A DNA stretch of 64,000 bases from Phyllobacterium phragmitis (GCF_002980495.1 NZ_PVBR01000023.1:1-64000), one strand, 5' to 3'. Shown: positions 8,289-17,387, numbered from the stretch's first letter. Notes: generated by a model from the sequence alone, not told the origin. Numbers and translations are program-made.

Positions 8289-9434
8289 GTGACCCCACGG
8301 ATAACCAACCACGTTAAGTCGTGTGTCTTCGCATTATGCGTGAGCCTGCCATCACCGACGTTCGCCGGAACTTTGCCCACCTACGCAACTTCTGCCGTAG
8401 ATACTCAGGATCCAATCGTCGTTTGTCGAACGCATAGCTCAGGGGAGCTCAATAAGCTCGACCGAGTATACACAATCGGCGCTATCCGGGTTTTTTACAC
8501 GATAGATAGCTCGCCTTCGAAGTTTGGTCACAGCATTCCCTTACACTCCTTGGCCGATCAAAATAAAAATGGGGTGCCCGATTTCGTGGAAAATGTTGCT
8601 CGACAAGCCGACGCGGCTCGGCGCGTGTACAATGTTCTCGGCTTTCGCGATCCATTGGAAAGCCCCCGCTACAGGTATTCAAAATATATCGACATCAATC
8701 TCCTCAGTACGAAGGCAAACGGCCTCGCCTTTGACGCAATGGCAAGACATCCGTTATCTCCAAATAGAGGGGGCGATTGCTCGCTTCACATAACCTTATC
8801 TGTGAATCTTCAGGATCGCGCGTCTATTGCCGCGAGATGGTTTGTTGTCTCGCACGAAATGTTTCATTTGTATCAATATGGTTATACTTTGTTCAAGCGT
8901 GCTTGGGTAAATGAACCACTCGCGAAATGGGCCGAGTACGCCCTGCGTAAGCGCGACATGTACCCGCTTGAAGCACCACCTGAAGCACTTCCGGCGACGA
9001 CCTGCGAGATTGATAGCCTAATCGCAAATCCGGTCTCGCGTGAGGCAAATCGCTTCTGGAGCCGACTGGTTCAATTGATGGACAGCTCAGATGCGAAAAT
9101 TCATTTGCCGCCTACGTTGATGCAGGAGGAATACGTGGGCGGGGAAAAAGTATTCAAGGATGATACCTTGAGAGGAGTTGGCTTTATAGCTGCAGTTTTC
9201 CAAACGCTTGATGCGGAGGACGACGCCATTTCGCATCTCAATAACTGGAGCGCTTATGCCTGGCACGAGAAAGACCAGATATCGAGGCATCACGACGGGC
9301 GCATCTTGGCTGCTATAGGGCGAGTCATTACCCGCGCTGGTGTTACCAACCCGGAAGTCGAGGCGTTCCTGCATGCGATCAAGGAATTTGGCAAGACCAA
9401 TGACTGTTCTCTCCACAATGTAGGCAGCCGATAA
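8289..9434 (+). CDS. Secreted putative zinc metallopeptidase (HExxH), MXAN_6640-like
   Basis: A protein of 381 residues from GTG 8289. The N-terminus (basic start, then CVFALCVSLPSPTFA) is a probable signal peptide cut near residue 27, so export is likely. Residues 90-100 read DQNKNGVPDFV, an Asp/Asn-rich loop typical of MXAN_6640-type putative metalloproteases, and HEMFH at 189-193 is a zincin HExxH motif, with Glu 209 or Glu 216 in NEPLAKWAEYAL as possible third ligand. The intact motif suggests an active enzyme; the substrate is unknown. A weak ribosome site (AGGATC) precedes the start. The C-terminal 90 residues are duplicated in a broken copy immediately downstream. Confidence 0.65.
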   Translation: MTPRITNHVKSCVFALCVSLPSPTFAGTLPTYATSAVDTQDPIVVCRTHSSGELNKLDRVYTIGAIRVFYTIDSSPSKFGHSIPLHSLADQNKNGVPDFVENVARQADAARRVYNVLGFRDPLESPRYRYSKYIDINLLSTKANGLAFDAMARHPLSPNRGGDCSLHITLSVNLQDRASIAARWFVVSHEMFHLYQYGYTLFKRAWVNEPLAKWAEYALRKRDMYPLEAPPEALPATTCEIDSLIANPVSREANRFWSRLVQLMDSSDAKIHLPPTLMQEEYVGGEKVFKDDTLRGVGFIAAVFQTLDAEDDAISHLNNWSAYAWHEKDQISRHHDGRILAAIGRVITRAGVTNPEVEAFLHAIKEFGKTNDCSLHNVGSR

Positions 9435-9496
9435 ATCGCGTACTTTCTTTTTCGGCACCTTATGTTGTTCATTAGTTTTCAAGGCAATATAAACAA

Positions 9497-9792
9497 TATT
9501 AACAATTGGTAAACTTGTAAATGACACTGTTTTTCTTGTTGGAATTGACAACTCTGTCAATTCCAAGGTGGTTACACTTAGGAGTGCTGCACTCATCAAT
9601 TCAGTATATCAAGCCTTGGACGCCGAAGACGACATTGTATCCTACTTGAACGGATGGAACGCATACGATTGGACAGAGAGCAATCAGACAGCATCATCGC
9701 ATGACCCTCGCATTCTAGCCGCGATCCTGAGAGCAATACGCAGGACCGGCGTTTCAGATGATGAACTGGATCCTTTTCTAGAGATTGAGTAG
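9497..9792 (+). pseudogene. C-terminal remnant of a tandem paralogue of the upstream metallopeptidase
   Basis: An open frame from just after an in-frame TAA near 9495 to the stop at 9790-9792 encodes NSVYQALDAEDDIVSYLNGW and SHDPRILAAILRAIRR. It aligns closely with the C-terminus of the 8289-9434 protein (AAVFQTLDAEDDAISHLNNW and HHDGRILAAIGRVITR). The signal peptide, the HExxH and two thirds of the protein are missing, and there is no good start. This is most simply the 3' remnant of a second, diverged copy created by tandem duplication and then largely deleted. Confidence 0.65.
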
Positions 9793-9879
9793 CAGTGCTG
9801 TGGCAAGACGAAAGCCGGAGGAAGATGACGGTCCTGATCGCAGTTAAGAGTTAGATCGCCCGCTTGGCAAGCCATGAAC

Positions 9880-10049
9880 CGCTCCGAAAAACCCGACGCC
9901 ACAATGCACGGCGACTGCTCACTCAGAAATTGCTGCAACCGAGTTCGCGATGGGACGCGGTTGAATAGAACCGCTCCACTCCGGTCTCTTGCGCAGATCT
10001 GGAAGCTTCGCTTCGCGAGGTTGATCGCAAGGATATGCACTGGTGTCAT
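9880..10049 (-). pseudogene. N-terminal fragment of an IS110-family transposase
   Basis: Minus-strand codons from ATG 10047-10049 encode MTPVHILAINLAKRSFQI followed by SGAVLFNRVPSRTRLQQFL and PCIVA, the N-terminal DEDD domain of IS110 transposases. The first catalytic aspartate of the usual (I)DLAKxxFQ motif is Asn here (AINLAK). Similarity ends near 9890, and the DNA on to about 9795 may be the element's other end, which would mean an internal deletion. This IS110 lineage differs from the one at 2905-4347. Confidence 0.6.
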
Positions 10050-10172
10050 CTGCCTCTCCTCCGTGAGCACCACCGCGGCGCTGAGCAGGCATCATACGAC
10101 GCCCGCCGAAGGCGGCATTCGCCTGATCAGTTCAGCTTGAGAATTTTTATTGCGACAAGGAGATGCACTGAC

Positions 10173-11273
10173 ATGAACGAACAGACAAACGCTTGGCCTA
10201 CTGCTACCGAACCTGCGGATTCGGTTTTACGCGTGGGCATGCTGCGCATTAATACAAAGTATGTATGGCAACCTCAGCATACAGCCTGCGCCATGATGTA
10301 CACGGCCAGGCAATTCGATATCGAGTTGTTCCTTTTTCACCCCGATGATGTTGATCTGAAAACAAGAACGATTAATGGTTTATTTCTTGTGCACAATGAG
10401 AAGGTTAGAAAGCGCGTACCGTTTCCCCCGGTGATCGAAAATAGCATTCTTGACGAAAAGGAATATGGAGAGCTTCTTAGGGAACTGGAAAAAGACAGTG
10501 TGTTGGTGAGACATCCACTTCGGACGACAAAACTTCGAACCTACGACACTCTGGTGCGAGATGGCCGGTTTGCGTCCATTCTGATTCCCACGGAAAAATT
10601 TGCATCGCCCGATCAAATTATCGCGGCTTTGGAGAAGCATGGCAATATCATCATCAAGCCCGCTAGTGGCGGGCGGGGCTCAGGGGTCCGTCGTTTAAGC
10701 AAGCAAACCGGATCGTACTTGCTTACGGAAAAGAATACGACGCAACACCTTGACGAAGTTGGGTTGGTAAAATTTCTTCGAGAACTCGAAGATAGAAAAG
10801 TTACTTATGTCTGGCAGCCCTATATCGGCTCGCGCACCAAGAGCGGCAATCCCTTTGACATTCGCATTCACGCGCGCCGAGGCCATAAAGGGAAGTTTCA
10901 AATTCACCTTTTCCCTCGAATCGGCAATGCAACGGGCGTTGTCTCGAATATCTCGAGTGGCGGCTATTCCATGGATATCAATGTTTTCCTGCGTCAGGAA
11001 TTTGGCGATATGCATGGAAAAGTCAAGAACGAGCTCGTGAATTTGGGCAACGTGTTTCCGGAATATTACCAGTCATTTCATAAGCCGACGACCCTCTTTG
11101 ACGTGGGGCTGGATATTGGCATTCAGCAGTGCGACGGCGTGCCTAGTCTGCACCTGTTTGAGGTAAACACCTACATCGATGGACCGTTTTTTGAAATCGA
11201 GGATGCCATCACTCACTTCGAATACTTTCGCCACCTCGAAGAACAGCGTACGCGCCAAAAAGCTGTTTCGTAA
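10173..11273 (+). CDS. YheC/YheD-type ATP-grasp protein
   Basis: Start at ATG 10173, nine bases after a strong AAGGAGA (10157-10163); 366 residues. The protein has the ATP-grasp layout: a central nucleotide-binding segment NIIIKPASGGRGSGVRRL (residues about 158-175), a catalytic region QPYIGSRTKSGNPFDIRIHA and the metal-binding strand LHLFEVNTYIDG near the C-terminus. The closest family I recognise is YheC/YheD, known mostly from Bacillus spore coats and found scattered elsewhere without firm function. ATP-grasp enzymes join a carboxylate to an amine or thiol via an acyl phosphate. The GT2 gene follows after 15 bases, so the pair probably acts on one surface or secreted product. Confidence 0.75.
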   Translation: MNEQTNAWPTATEPADSVLRVGMLRINTKYVWQPQHTACAMMYTARQFDIELFLFHPDDVDLKTRTINGLFLVHNEKVRKRVPFPPVIENSILDEKEYGELLRELEKDSVLVRHPLRTTKLRTYDTLVRDGRFASILIPTEKFASPDQIIAALEKHGNIIIKPASGGRGSGVRRLSKQTGSYLLTEKNTTQHLDEVGLVKFLRELEDRKVTYVWQPYIGSRTKSGNPFDIRIHARRGHKGKFQIHLFPRIGNATGVVSNISSGGYSMDINVFLRQEFGDMHGKVKNELVNLGNVFPEYYQSFHKPTTLFDVGLDIGIQQCDGVPSLHLFEVNTYIDGPFFEIEDAITHFEYFRHLEEQRTRQKAVS

Positions 11274-11288
11274 ACGGAGTAAAACAAA

Positions 11289-12245
11289 GTGGTCCCGGGA
11301 AATCCTAATAGCTTGATAAGCTTATCGATAATTATTCCGTATTACAACCGAAAGGAACTTCTTATCGAGTGCCTGAATTCCATTGCGGAAAGCGATTATC
11401 CGCAAGAGAACTACGAAGTAATAGTCGTTGATGATTGCTCGCCAAATGGTATTGGCGAGATTCTAAGTTATTCCAAGATTAAGAACTACCGCGTTTATCG
11501 TCTTAGCGTTAATTCTGGGGGCGCTTCCATTCCGCGCAATCTTGGGATATCCCAGGCGCGCGGAGAATACGTACTGTTTATCGACAGCGATGATTGCATT
11601 TCCGCGGGAATGCTAAGTCGGTCCATGGGGATTGCCACGCGCAACGATTGCGACATGGTGATCATTAAAAAGATTTCGGAAAGAAAAGCCGCAAACGGCT
11701 ATAAGGCGATAGTTGAGGATTTGGAAAAAATAGAGATAAATTCCAACGACATCTTGCCTAATATTGAAAGTTTCGTTTTTGGCGATTGCTACGCAATTGG
11801 TAGGTTGATGCGTCGTGATGTTATCGACCGGTTTGGCATTCGGTTTCCTGAGAATCTCAAGGTAAACGAAGACCTTTGCTTTTGTCGTTTTTTCTGGTGT
11901 GTGGCAAAAACAGCCGGCATTTGTGCAAGCGAAAGTTACTGGTTGAGAGCAGCAGGCTCCGATGGTCTGTCTTTGCACGGGATGCCTAGGGAGGCGGCAT
12001 ATAATTTATTGGGTTATATTTTTAGAAATATTTTAACAAAGCCAACCGAATTCATTTCACCGGAAAAAAAAATTCGCATATTCAACGGAAGAATCGGACA
12101 AAACTATGTATTGCGATTATTGGACCACCCACACTATGCATCGTTGATGAAGAGTAACCACGAGAAGTACTTCCTCGCGATGAAGGATTCACCCGATCTT
12201 AGCGCGCAAGGTCGCGAATTCATTGAACGACTGCTTTATCAATGA
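11289..12245 (+). CDS. Family 2 glycosyltransferase
   Basis: Start at GTG 11289, nine bases after GGAG (11276-11279); 318 residues. N-terminal GT-A fold: SIIIPYYNRKELLIECLNSI, the nucleotide-binding strand VIVVDDCSPNG and the metal-binding DxD-type YVLFIDSDDCIS. The family transfers a sugar from a nucleotide donor; acceptor and sugar cannot be read from the sequence. The gene is noticeably richer in A+T than the core genes of this window (for example near 12000-12080), suggesting horizontal origin. It forms a two-gene unit with the ATP-grasp gene. Confidence 0.85.
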   Translation: MVPGNPNSLISLSIIIPYYNRKELLIECLNSIAESDYPQENYEVIVVDDCSPNGIGEILSYSKIKNYRVYRLSVNSGGASIPRNLGISQARGEYVLFIDSDDCISAGMLSRSMGIATRNDCDMVIIKKISERKAANGYKAIVEDLEKIEINSNDILPNIESFVFGDCYAIGRLMRRDVIDRFGIRFPENLKVNEDLCFCRFFWCVAKTAGICASESYWLRAAGSDGLSLHGMPREAAYNLLGYIFRNILTKPTEFISPEKKIRIFNGRIGQNYVLRLLDHPHYASLMKSNHEKYFLAMKDSPDLSAQGREFIERLLYQ

Positions 12246-12429
12246 AGCCTGTCAGACGAGATAAGGACGAGAGCCCGGCGCTTGGCTCTGACTGGGTGCG
12301 AGGCGGAGAAATCGGTTCCACGCAGATTGAACTGATGAGAGTCCCGTTGGCATTTTTGCAATAACAAGGTTTGGCCCAACAAAGGTACGGAAACCACCAC
12401 GGATATCAGCAAAAACACCGTTGCATAGA

Positions 12430-12787
12430 CGCATTCTTGTGGGAAGCCCGCTACTTCCTTGCCTGGCAATTCGACCGGAACGGGGTCGAGGGTCTCAAGG
12501 GAGTAACCGTCGGCGACATCGACAGCTATATGGACCTGCGTGGCTCGAAGCTGACGCGCAGTTCGCTGAAATCCACAGCGGAGCGGCTTCGTTCGCTGCC
12601 GCGCTACCTCCACAGGACGGCCCGCGTTGCGGCAGATCTGTCGCCACATATCATCTCGCCGCGGCTCTATGCTTATGAAGGGGTGCCGTCGATTCTGGAG
12701 CGCGACCAGATCACCGCGGTTCTGGCAAGTACGAGCATGGACATGACGGCCGCCGGTTTGCGGGACCATGCGATATTACAACTCGGG
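12430..12787 (+). pseudogene. Tyrosine recombinase fragment, truncated at both ends
   Basis: The frame reads WEARYFLAWQFDRNGVEGL, DIDSYMDLRGSKLTRSSLK and then ILERDQITAVLAS to LRDHAILQL, resembling the core-binding domain and first helix of the catalytic domain of tyrosine site-specific recombinases found in groups of three. The catalytic Arg, His and Tyr region is missing because the IS256 element B begins at 12785. The N-terminal 30 or so residues are also absent. Confidence 0.65.
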
Positions 12788-14081
12788 ACTGTCAGGAATT
12801 TCGTGCTTGAGGTCATGATGATGGAAAGGAGAATCATCACATAGCCATTGATAAAGAGCTTTTGGACCAATTGCTTGCCGGACGCGATCCGACCGAGGTT
12901 TTTGCCAGGGAGGGACTGCTCGACGAGTTGAAGAAGGCGCTGTCGGAACGCATTCTGAATGCCGAGCTGGATGAGCATCAGGACGGTGAGCGCGAGGCCG
13001 GCGGCCCCGACAACCGGCGCAACGGCGTGTCGAAGAAGTCGGTCCTGACGGGCACCTCGAAGGTGCAGCTTGCGATCCCGCGCGATCGGGCCGGCACCTT
13101 TGATCCGAAGCTGATCGCCAAGTATCAGCGGCGCTTTCCCGATTTCGATGAGAAGATCATATCGATGTATGGCGCGGCATGACGGTGCGCGAGATCCGCG
13201 GCCATCTGGAGGAGCTTTACGGCATTGACGTGTCGCCGGACCTGATCTCGGCTGTCACCGACGCCGTTCTGGAGGAGGTCGGCGAATGGCAGAACCGACC
13301 GCTGGACACCGTCTATCCACTTGTCTTCTTCGACGCCATCCGGGTCAAGATCCGGGACGAGGGCTTCGTCAGGAACAAGGCCGTCTACATCGCGCTCGGC
13401 ATCCTGCCCGACGGCGCCAAGGAGATACTCGGCATCTGGATCGAGCAGACCGAGGGCGCCAAGTTCTGGTTGCGCGTCATGAACGAGCTGAAGAACCGCG
13501 GCGTCGCCGATGTCCTGATCGCCGTCGTCGATGGCCTGAAGGGCTTCCCCGAGGCGATCAACGCCGTCTTTCCGCAGGCGATCGTCCAGACCTGCATCGT
13601 GCATCTCATCCGCCATTCTCTGGAGTTCGTGTCCTGGAAGGACCGCAAAACGGTGATGCCTGCGCTCAGAGCCATCTACAAGGCCCGAGACGCCGAGGCC
13701 GGCGAAGGCCCTGGAGGAATTCGCGGCAGGCTATTGGGGGCAGCGCTATCCGGCGATCACGCAGAGTTGGCGGCGCAATTGGGAGCATGTCGTGCCCTTC
13801 TTCGCCTTTCCCGAGAGCGTGCGCCGGATCATCTACACCACAAACCAAATCGAAGCGCTGAACTCCAAACTCAGACGTGCGGTTCGCACCCGCGGGCACT
13901 TCCCAAGTGACGATGCCGCTATGAAGCTGTTATATCTGGTGCTGAACCACGCGGCCGAGGAATGGAAGCGCCCGCCGCGCGAGTGGTTCGAGGCCAAGAC
14001 ACAATTCGCCGTCGTCTTCGGCGAGCGGTTCGTCAGCCAGTGACGGAAACAGGCCTCAGGCACAAAATATCCGACAGTCCC
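12785..14081 (+). mobile_element. IS256-family element B with terminal inverted repeats
   Basis: The left end (GGGACTGTCAGGAATTTCGTG from 12785) and the inverse of the right end (GGGACTGTCGGATATTTTGTG, ending at 14081) match at most positions, defining an element of 1297 bp. The eight bases flanking each side (TACAACTC and GACGCGGG) do not match, so no target duplication is visible, and the recombinase interrupted on the left does not resume on the right. A deletion or recombination between IS copies after insertion is likely. Confidence 0.7.
12841..14043 (+). pseudogene. IS256-family transposase with two frameshifts
   Basis: Three frames together restore a transposase of about 400 residues: LLDQLLAGRDPTEVFAREG through FDEKIISMYG (to about 13175), then MTVREIRGHLEELYG through VFFDAIRVKIRDEG and AVVDGLKGFPEAINAVFPQA to about 13695, then ALEEFAAGYWGQRYP to the stop at 14041-14043. 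One base appears lost at 13163-13172 (ATGTATGGCGCGGC for ATGTATGCGCGCGGC), and a second shift lies near 13695-13700. The expected start position carries ATA (12841) seven bases after an AGGAG site, so the start codon may be lost too. Inactive copy. Confidence 0.8.
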
Positions 14082-14246
14082 GACGCGGGACACTCCGTAT
14101 CAGCCAGTGACCCAACGTGGTCGATGCATTGTTTGGAACCCACGTCGCGGAACCCATCTTGGCCAGCGTTCATGTGCGAGCGCACCAACAGGCCGGACAT
14201 ATGAACGCAAGCGATCCGATCAAAATCATCAAAAAGTTCTTACAAG

Positions 14247-14453
14247 GAGGGGGCCGTCCACATATGGCTGATGGATTGCTTCTTCAGAGACGATGAATGT
14301 CGGGTCCGCACCGACCATGCCCCGGCCAATTTCACCACCATCAAACATATGGCACACAACTTGTTGCGCCGTCATCCAGCCAAGCATTCCATGACAACAA
14401 AACGATTGACCGCCGCTTGGGACGAGGACTTCCTCGTCAGCCTCATCACCTGA
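14247..14453 (+). pseudogene. C-terminal remnant of an ISAs1-family transposase
   Basis: The frame ending at 14453 encodes MDCFFRDDECRVRTDHAPAN and FTTIKHMAHNLLRR, then RLTAAWDEDFL before the stop. This is the conserved C-terminal block of ISAs1/H-repeat-type DDE transposases with the last catalytic region; the rest of the gene is absent. Between the IS256 right end (14081) and this remnant I see nothing recognisable. Confidence 0.65.
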
Positions 14454-14489
14454 AAATTAACTCACCCGATTCCCCTGGGCGTTCTCTAT

Positions 14490-14690
14490 GTGATATCGAC
14501 TGCCCTTATCGAAAAGTCGTACACGCATGCGCTTCAGCTCTTTGCCGATGCTGAGGATCAGGGGCACGCCAAGTATTTGGGCGACTCCAGGCATTCGACT
14601 CCTGAGCACGATATAGGCTATCACAGCTTCGACGCTTCAGATGGCTTCCATCTGCCGATCGAAGCACACGCCGAACTCCTGGCCGCCTGA
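14490..14690 (+). CDS. Small hypothetical ORF ending in DGFHLPIEAHAELLAA
   Basis: An ORF of 66 codons from GTG 14490 without a good ribosome site. It is followed after 45 bases by a strong rho-independent terminator, which argues that it or a preceding frame is transcribed. The last 16 residues resemble a second frame end at 15346-15399 (DDHFYLPIKESAELLAA), so this is likely a member or remnant of a small family with two relics here. I do not recognise the family. Confidence 0.35.
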   Translation: MISTALIEKSYTHALQLFADAEDQGHAKYLGDSRHSTPEHDIGYHSFDASDGFHLPIEAHAELLAA

Positions 14691-14735
14691 CCAAATAGAC
14701 GGGAGAGCCATTCCTCTTCGCTTCTTCCCTATCCG

Positions 14736-14776
14736 CCCATCTTCCGCCGTCCTCCATGGCGGAAGATGGGCTTTTT
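14736..14776 (+). terminator. Strong rho-independent terminator
   Basis: A perfect 13-bp stem, CCCATCTTCCGCC (14736-14748) with its complement at 14758-14770, nine-base loop, followed by CTTTTT. It points rightward and ends the unit containing the 66-codon ORF. From here to about 15000 I see no gene. Confidence 0.8.
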
Positions 14777-15005
14777 GTCAGCGGATTGAGGGTGCCATGT
14801 ATAGAAAAGGACCGGCTTCACATGAAACCATTTGTATCAAAGCGTAACCGCTAACCTTCACTCAAGTTCCATCAAAGCTGCTAGCCTACCGCTCACTAAG
14901 GGTTGCGTGGCGGCTGCCAGCGGCCTGCAGTTCAACGGGGCTGGCATGATCGAACGCTGCCTTCAGGCGACAGAGGGCGTTCATCAAAATGGAGAGGGCT
15001 TGATC

Positions 15006-15302
15006 ATGCAATTTCGTTCCAAGATCGCAAATCACACCACTAGCCAAAGGGGCAAGGATGTGGTTACCCGCGGAAACGGGGGCAACATTACCGGAGCTTT
15101 TGGTAAAGCCGGCAATGATGCGCTGGGACCGATGAAACAAAGCCGGGAAAAGCGACTTTCGTTGAACTGGGTCAGGCTGTTTAAAAAGTCAACATCTATT
15201 TCTTTGCGCCTGGATGGAAGCGTAGCGGCGGCACCGTCGCAGTCCGAGGATGAGGATGATCACTTTTATCTTGGGCAAAATGCCTATCGCGGAACGCCCT
15301 AA
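15006..15302 (+). CDS. Small basic hypothetical protein
   Basis: Start chosen at ATG 15006 because GGAGAGGG stands seven bases upstream; 98 residues. Composition is Gly/Asn/Lys-rich with a basic middle (KQSREKRLSLNWVRLFKK) and an acidic C-terminus (SQSEDEDDHFYLGQN). The segment DDHFYL recurs at 15346-15363, about 92 bases further, where it continues as PIKESAELLAA. The gene may therefore have lost its original 3' end through a short duplication or insertion. No known family. Confidence 0.35.
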   Translation: MQFRSKIANHTTSQRGKDVVTRGNGGNITGAFGKAGNDALGPMKQSREKRLSLNWVRLFKKSTSISLRLDGSVAAAPSQSEDEDDHFYLGQNAYRGTP

Positions 15303-15342
15303 TGGATATCAGGCACGAAGGCGTTCTCGATTGGGGGAATAG

Positions 15343-15399
15343 AAGGACGATCACTTCTATCTGCCGATCAAGGAAAGCGCAGAGCTGTTGGCCGCCTGA
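15343..15399 (+). other. Orphan 3' coding remnant (KDDHFYLPIKESAELLAA)
   Basis: Eighteen codons before TGA 15397-15399 follow directly on an in-frame TAG at 15340-15342, so they cannot be translated alone. They resemble the end of the 66-codon ORF at 14490 in protein (LPIxxxAELLAA) and in DNA, and repeat the DDHFYL of the gene ending at 15302. The rest of the 15303-15651 interval shows no gene. Confidence 0.4.
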
Positions 15400-15651
15400 C
15401 CTGGAGCAATCGGTAGATATCTCGCTGTCCTAATCTGACCTCCAGCATGATCCGAGATCCTGGCATGGCGTAGCGTGACTTCATCCTGATAGCAGCACAC
15501 CAACCGATAGATCGTTCTCTATCGCAGCGCCGTGAGAACCGATGGGAATTTTGTCGAGAATTGAGCGACAGATTCGATTTTAGCTCGCCATGCCACATCA
15601 GCAGACGCGAGCAGATCGCGGACATTCAAAGCGCGTTCGAATGGAAATCCT

Positions 15652-16695
15652 ATGCGATCCCAAATTGTCTTGTTGAGCTGCCTATTGGCAATTTCTCATG
15701 CGGGTTCCGCCCATGGCGTCGAAGCACCACTTTCCCGACACAACCGCCATGAAACGGTGCGCCGTTTGGCGGAGCAAGGTGTCATCGGGGCACAACTTAA
15801 AATCGGCATGATGTATCTGAGAGGGGCCGGCGTTATTCCAGACTATAATGAGGCGGCAGCCTGGTTTCGAAAGGCTGCCAAACAAGGCAGTGCATCTGCG
15901 GGCACTGCACTCGCGCACGTATATCTGTTTGTTGGCAAGAGACCTGTCCAGGACGGTGCAGAGGATATCGATTTGATTCGCAAGATCGCCGAACACGGCG
16001 ATGCGGCGACGCAATGGCGATTTGGCATGATGCATTTGCTGGGCAAGGGTGTTGCGCAGAATGATGCGGTAGGGGCGCTGTGGGTACGCAAGTCCGCACA
16101 ACAGGGGGACATCAATGCGGCAGCCGCGCTGGCCGGGATGTATCTGTGGGGTAAAGGTGTTGACCAGGATGATACCAAGGCTGCGGTTTGGTTCCATATA
16201 GCAGCGGAAGGCGGCAACGTTCTCGCACAAACTTTCCTTGCCAGCCTTTATGGCGTCGGGAAAGGTGTTGCCAGAGATGTTGATCAAGCAATTTTTTGGT
16301 TGGAAAAGGCTGCAGAACAAGGGGCGGGTCTCGCGCAGAGAGCGCTTGGCCTTGTGTACTTTATTGGCAAGGATGCCCCAAGGGACGACATGAAAGCTCA
16401 TTATTGGCTACGCAGAGCTGCTGAACAAGGCGATGCCAAAGCACAAACGGCTCTAGGCGTAATGTATCTTGGAGGCCACGGCTTGGTTCAGGACAACGAC
16501 CAGGCGATCGTCTGGTTTAAGAAAGCCGCCGCACAGGACTTTGCCATCGCGCGAACTGCCCTCGCCATGATGCGCGCCATCAACAATAATGCCACGGAAC
16601 GGGATCAGCTCATAAGCGCGCTCAAAGAAGCCATCGAAACCAGCAATGATGAACCGAAAAAGCTACTGGATTCGATGCTGCCAAGGAACTTTTGA
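15652..16695 (+). CDS. Secreted Sel1-repeat (SLR/TPR-like) protein
   Basis: A protein of 347 residues. A signal peptide is visible (MRSQIVLLSCLLAISHAGSAHG), so the protein is probably periplasmic. Residues about 40-320 form some seven Sel1-like repeats of about 36 residues with the pattern A-x2-LG-x2-Y-x2-G-x-GV-x2-D-x3-A-x2-W-x2-KAAEQG, for example ALGVMYLGGHGLVQDNDQA and SLYGVGKGVARDVDQAIFW. Sel1 proteins are protein-binding scaffolds; in rhizobia the Sel1 protein ExoR is a periplasmic signalling regulator, but this protein is longer and I do not equate them. It is the last intact gene before the integrase relic and tRNA, and is flanked by degraded DNA. Confidence 0.8.
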   Translation: MRSQIVLLSCLLAISHAGSAHGVEAPLSRHNRHETVRRLAEQGVIGAQLKIGMMYLRGAGVIPDYNEAAAWFRKAAKQGSASAGTALAHVYLFVGKRPVQDGAEDIDLIRKIAEHGDAATQWRFGMMHLLGKGVAQNDAVGALWVRKSAQQGDINAAAALAGMYLWGKGVDQDDTKAAVWFHIAAEGGNVLAQTFLASLYGVGKGVARDVDQAIFWLEKAAEQGAGLAQRALGLVYFIGKDAPRDDMKAHYWLRRAAEQGDAKAQTALGVMYLGGHGLVQDNDQAIVWFKKAAAQDFAIARTALAMMRAINNNATERDQLISALKEAIETSNDEPKKLLDSMLPRNF

Positions 16696-16849
16696 GCCGA
16701 TCGTTTGACCAAGAATGCTCCTGTACAATAAAGGCGTCGCAACATGCATAGATTCTGCCTCTGTTCCTAATACGAATTGTGGCGAATGCGACACCCCGCG
16801 TCGATCATATGGATGCTGGTTCCCCTATTGCCTGCTTTACGCCGTACGG

Positions 16850-17387
16850 TCCGATACCGACGGCTGACCGAGAGGTTCGTAACCTCAATCCCGTTGCTGC
16901 GGCTGCGGGCGCTTCGAGGCGATCTTATTGCAGGAGATATCAAGGCGCCTCGGAGATTTTTGGTGCTGGCCGCTCAACGGTGCTATGACAGCGGATATCC
17001 ACCGGCATCGCCCCCTCTGCGGCACCATGAGAGCCTCGACGCGGCTCAGGATCGAACCAGGGTGGCTCGCCGGCGATTTCGCCCGCCATCTTTGTAGGAG
17101 AATACGAGCGCTTCGACGCGCTTTACCGCAGCGTGATATCTGCCACGCGCCGCGTCGGCATCGTTGCCAATCAGAAAGCGACGTCCATACTCGTTATCGG
17201 CATTTCCGAGCACATCTCTTTTTGTTTGGACCATGGCAGTGCTTGCCGTCTTAAGAGACCGTCGGATGATTTGCGCCCGCGCATCGAGGTTGGCAACTTG
17301 CGCAGGCACGCGGCGCTTATGGTGGTAAATTCCTCCACGCTGCTGCAAATGACGGTCAGGATCTGTCCCTGATTTCTTATTCGCCAT
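16850..17387 (-). pseudogene. Decayed tyrosine integrase of a genomic island
   Basis: From ATG 17385-17387, read leftward, the translation MANKKSGTDPDRHLQQRGGI followed by YHHKRRVPAQVANLDARAQI and RYHAAVKRVEAL matches the N-terminal SAM-like region of phage/island integrases with a DUF6538-type start. At about 17090 the frame is lost; weak continuations (SILSRVEAL, PAPKISEA) appear in shifting frames down to about 16900, then nothing. The catalytic domain is gone. Its place next to the 3' end of tRNA-His (128 bp away) is the usual position of an island integrase. Confidence 0.65.

Noticed and set aside
16777-17097. Plus-strand ORFs in the tRNA-proximal gap
   Set aside because: They are Arg-rich shadows of the decayed minus-strand integrase.
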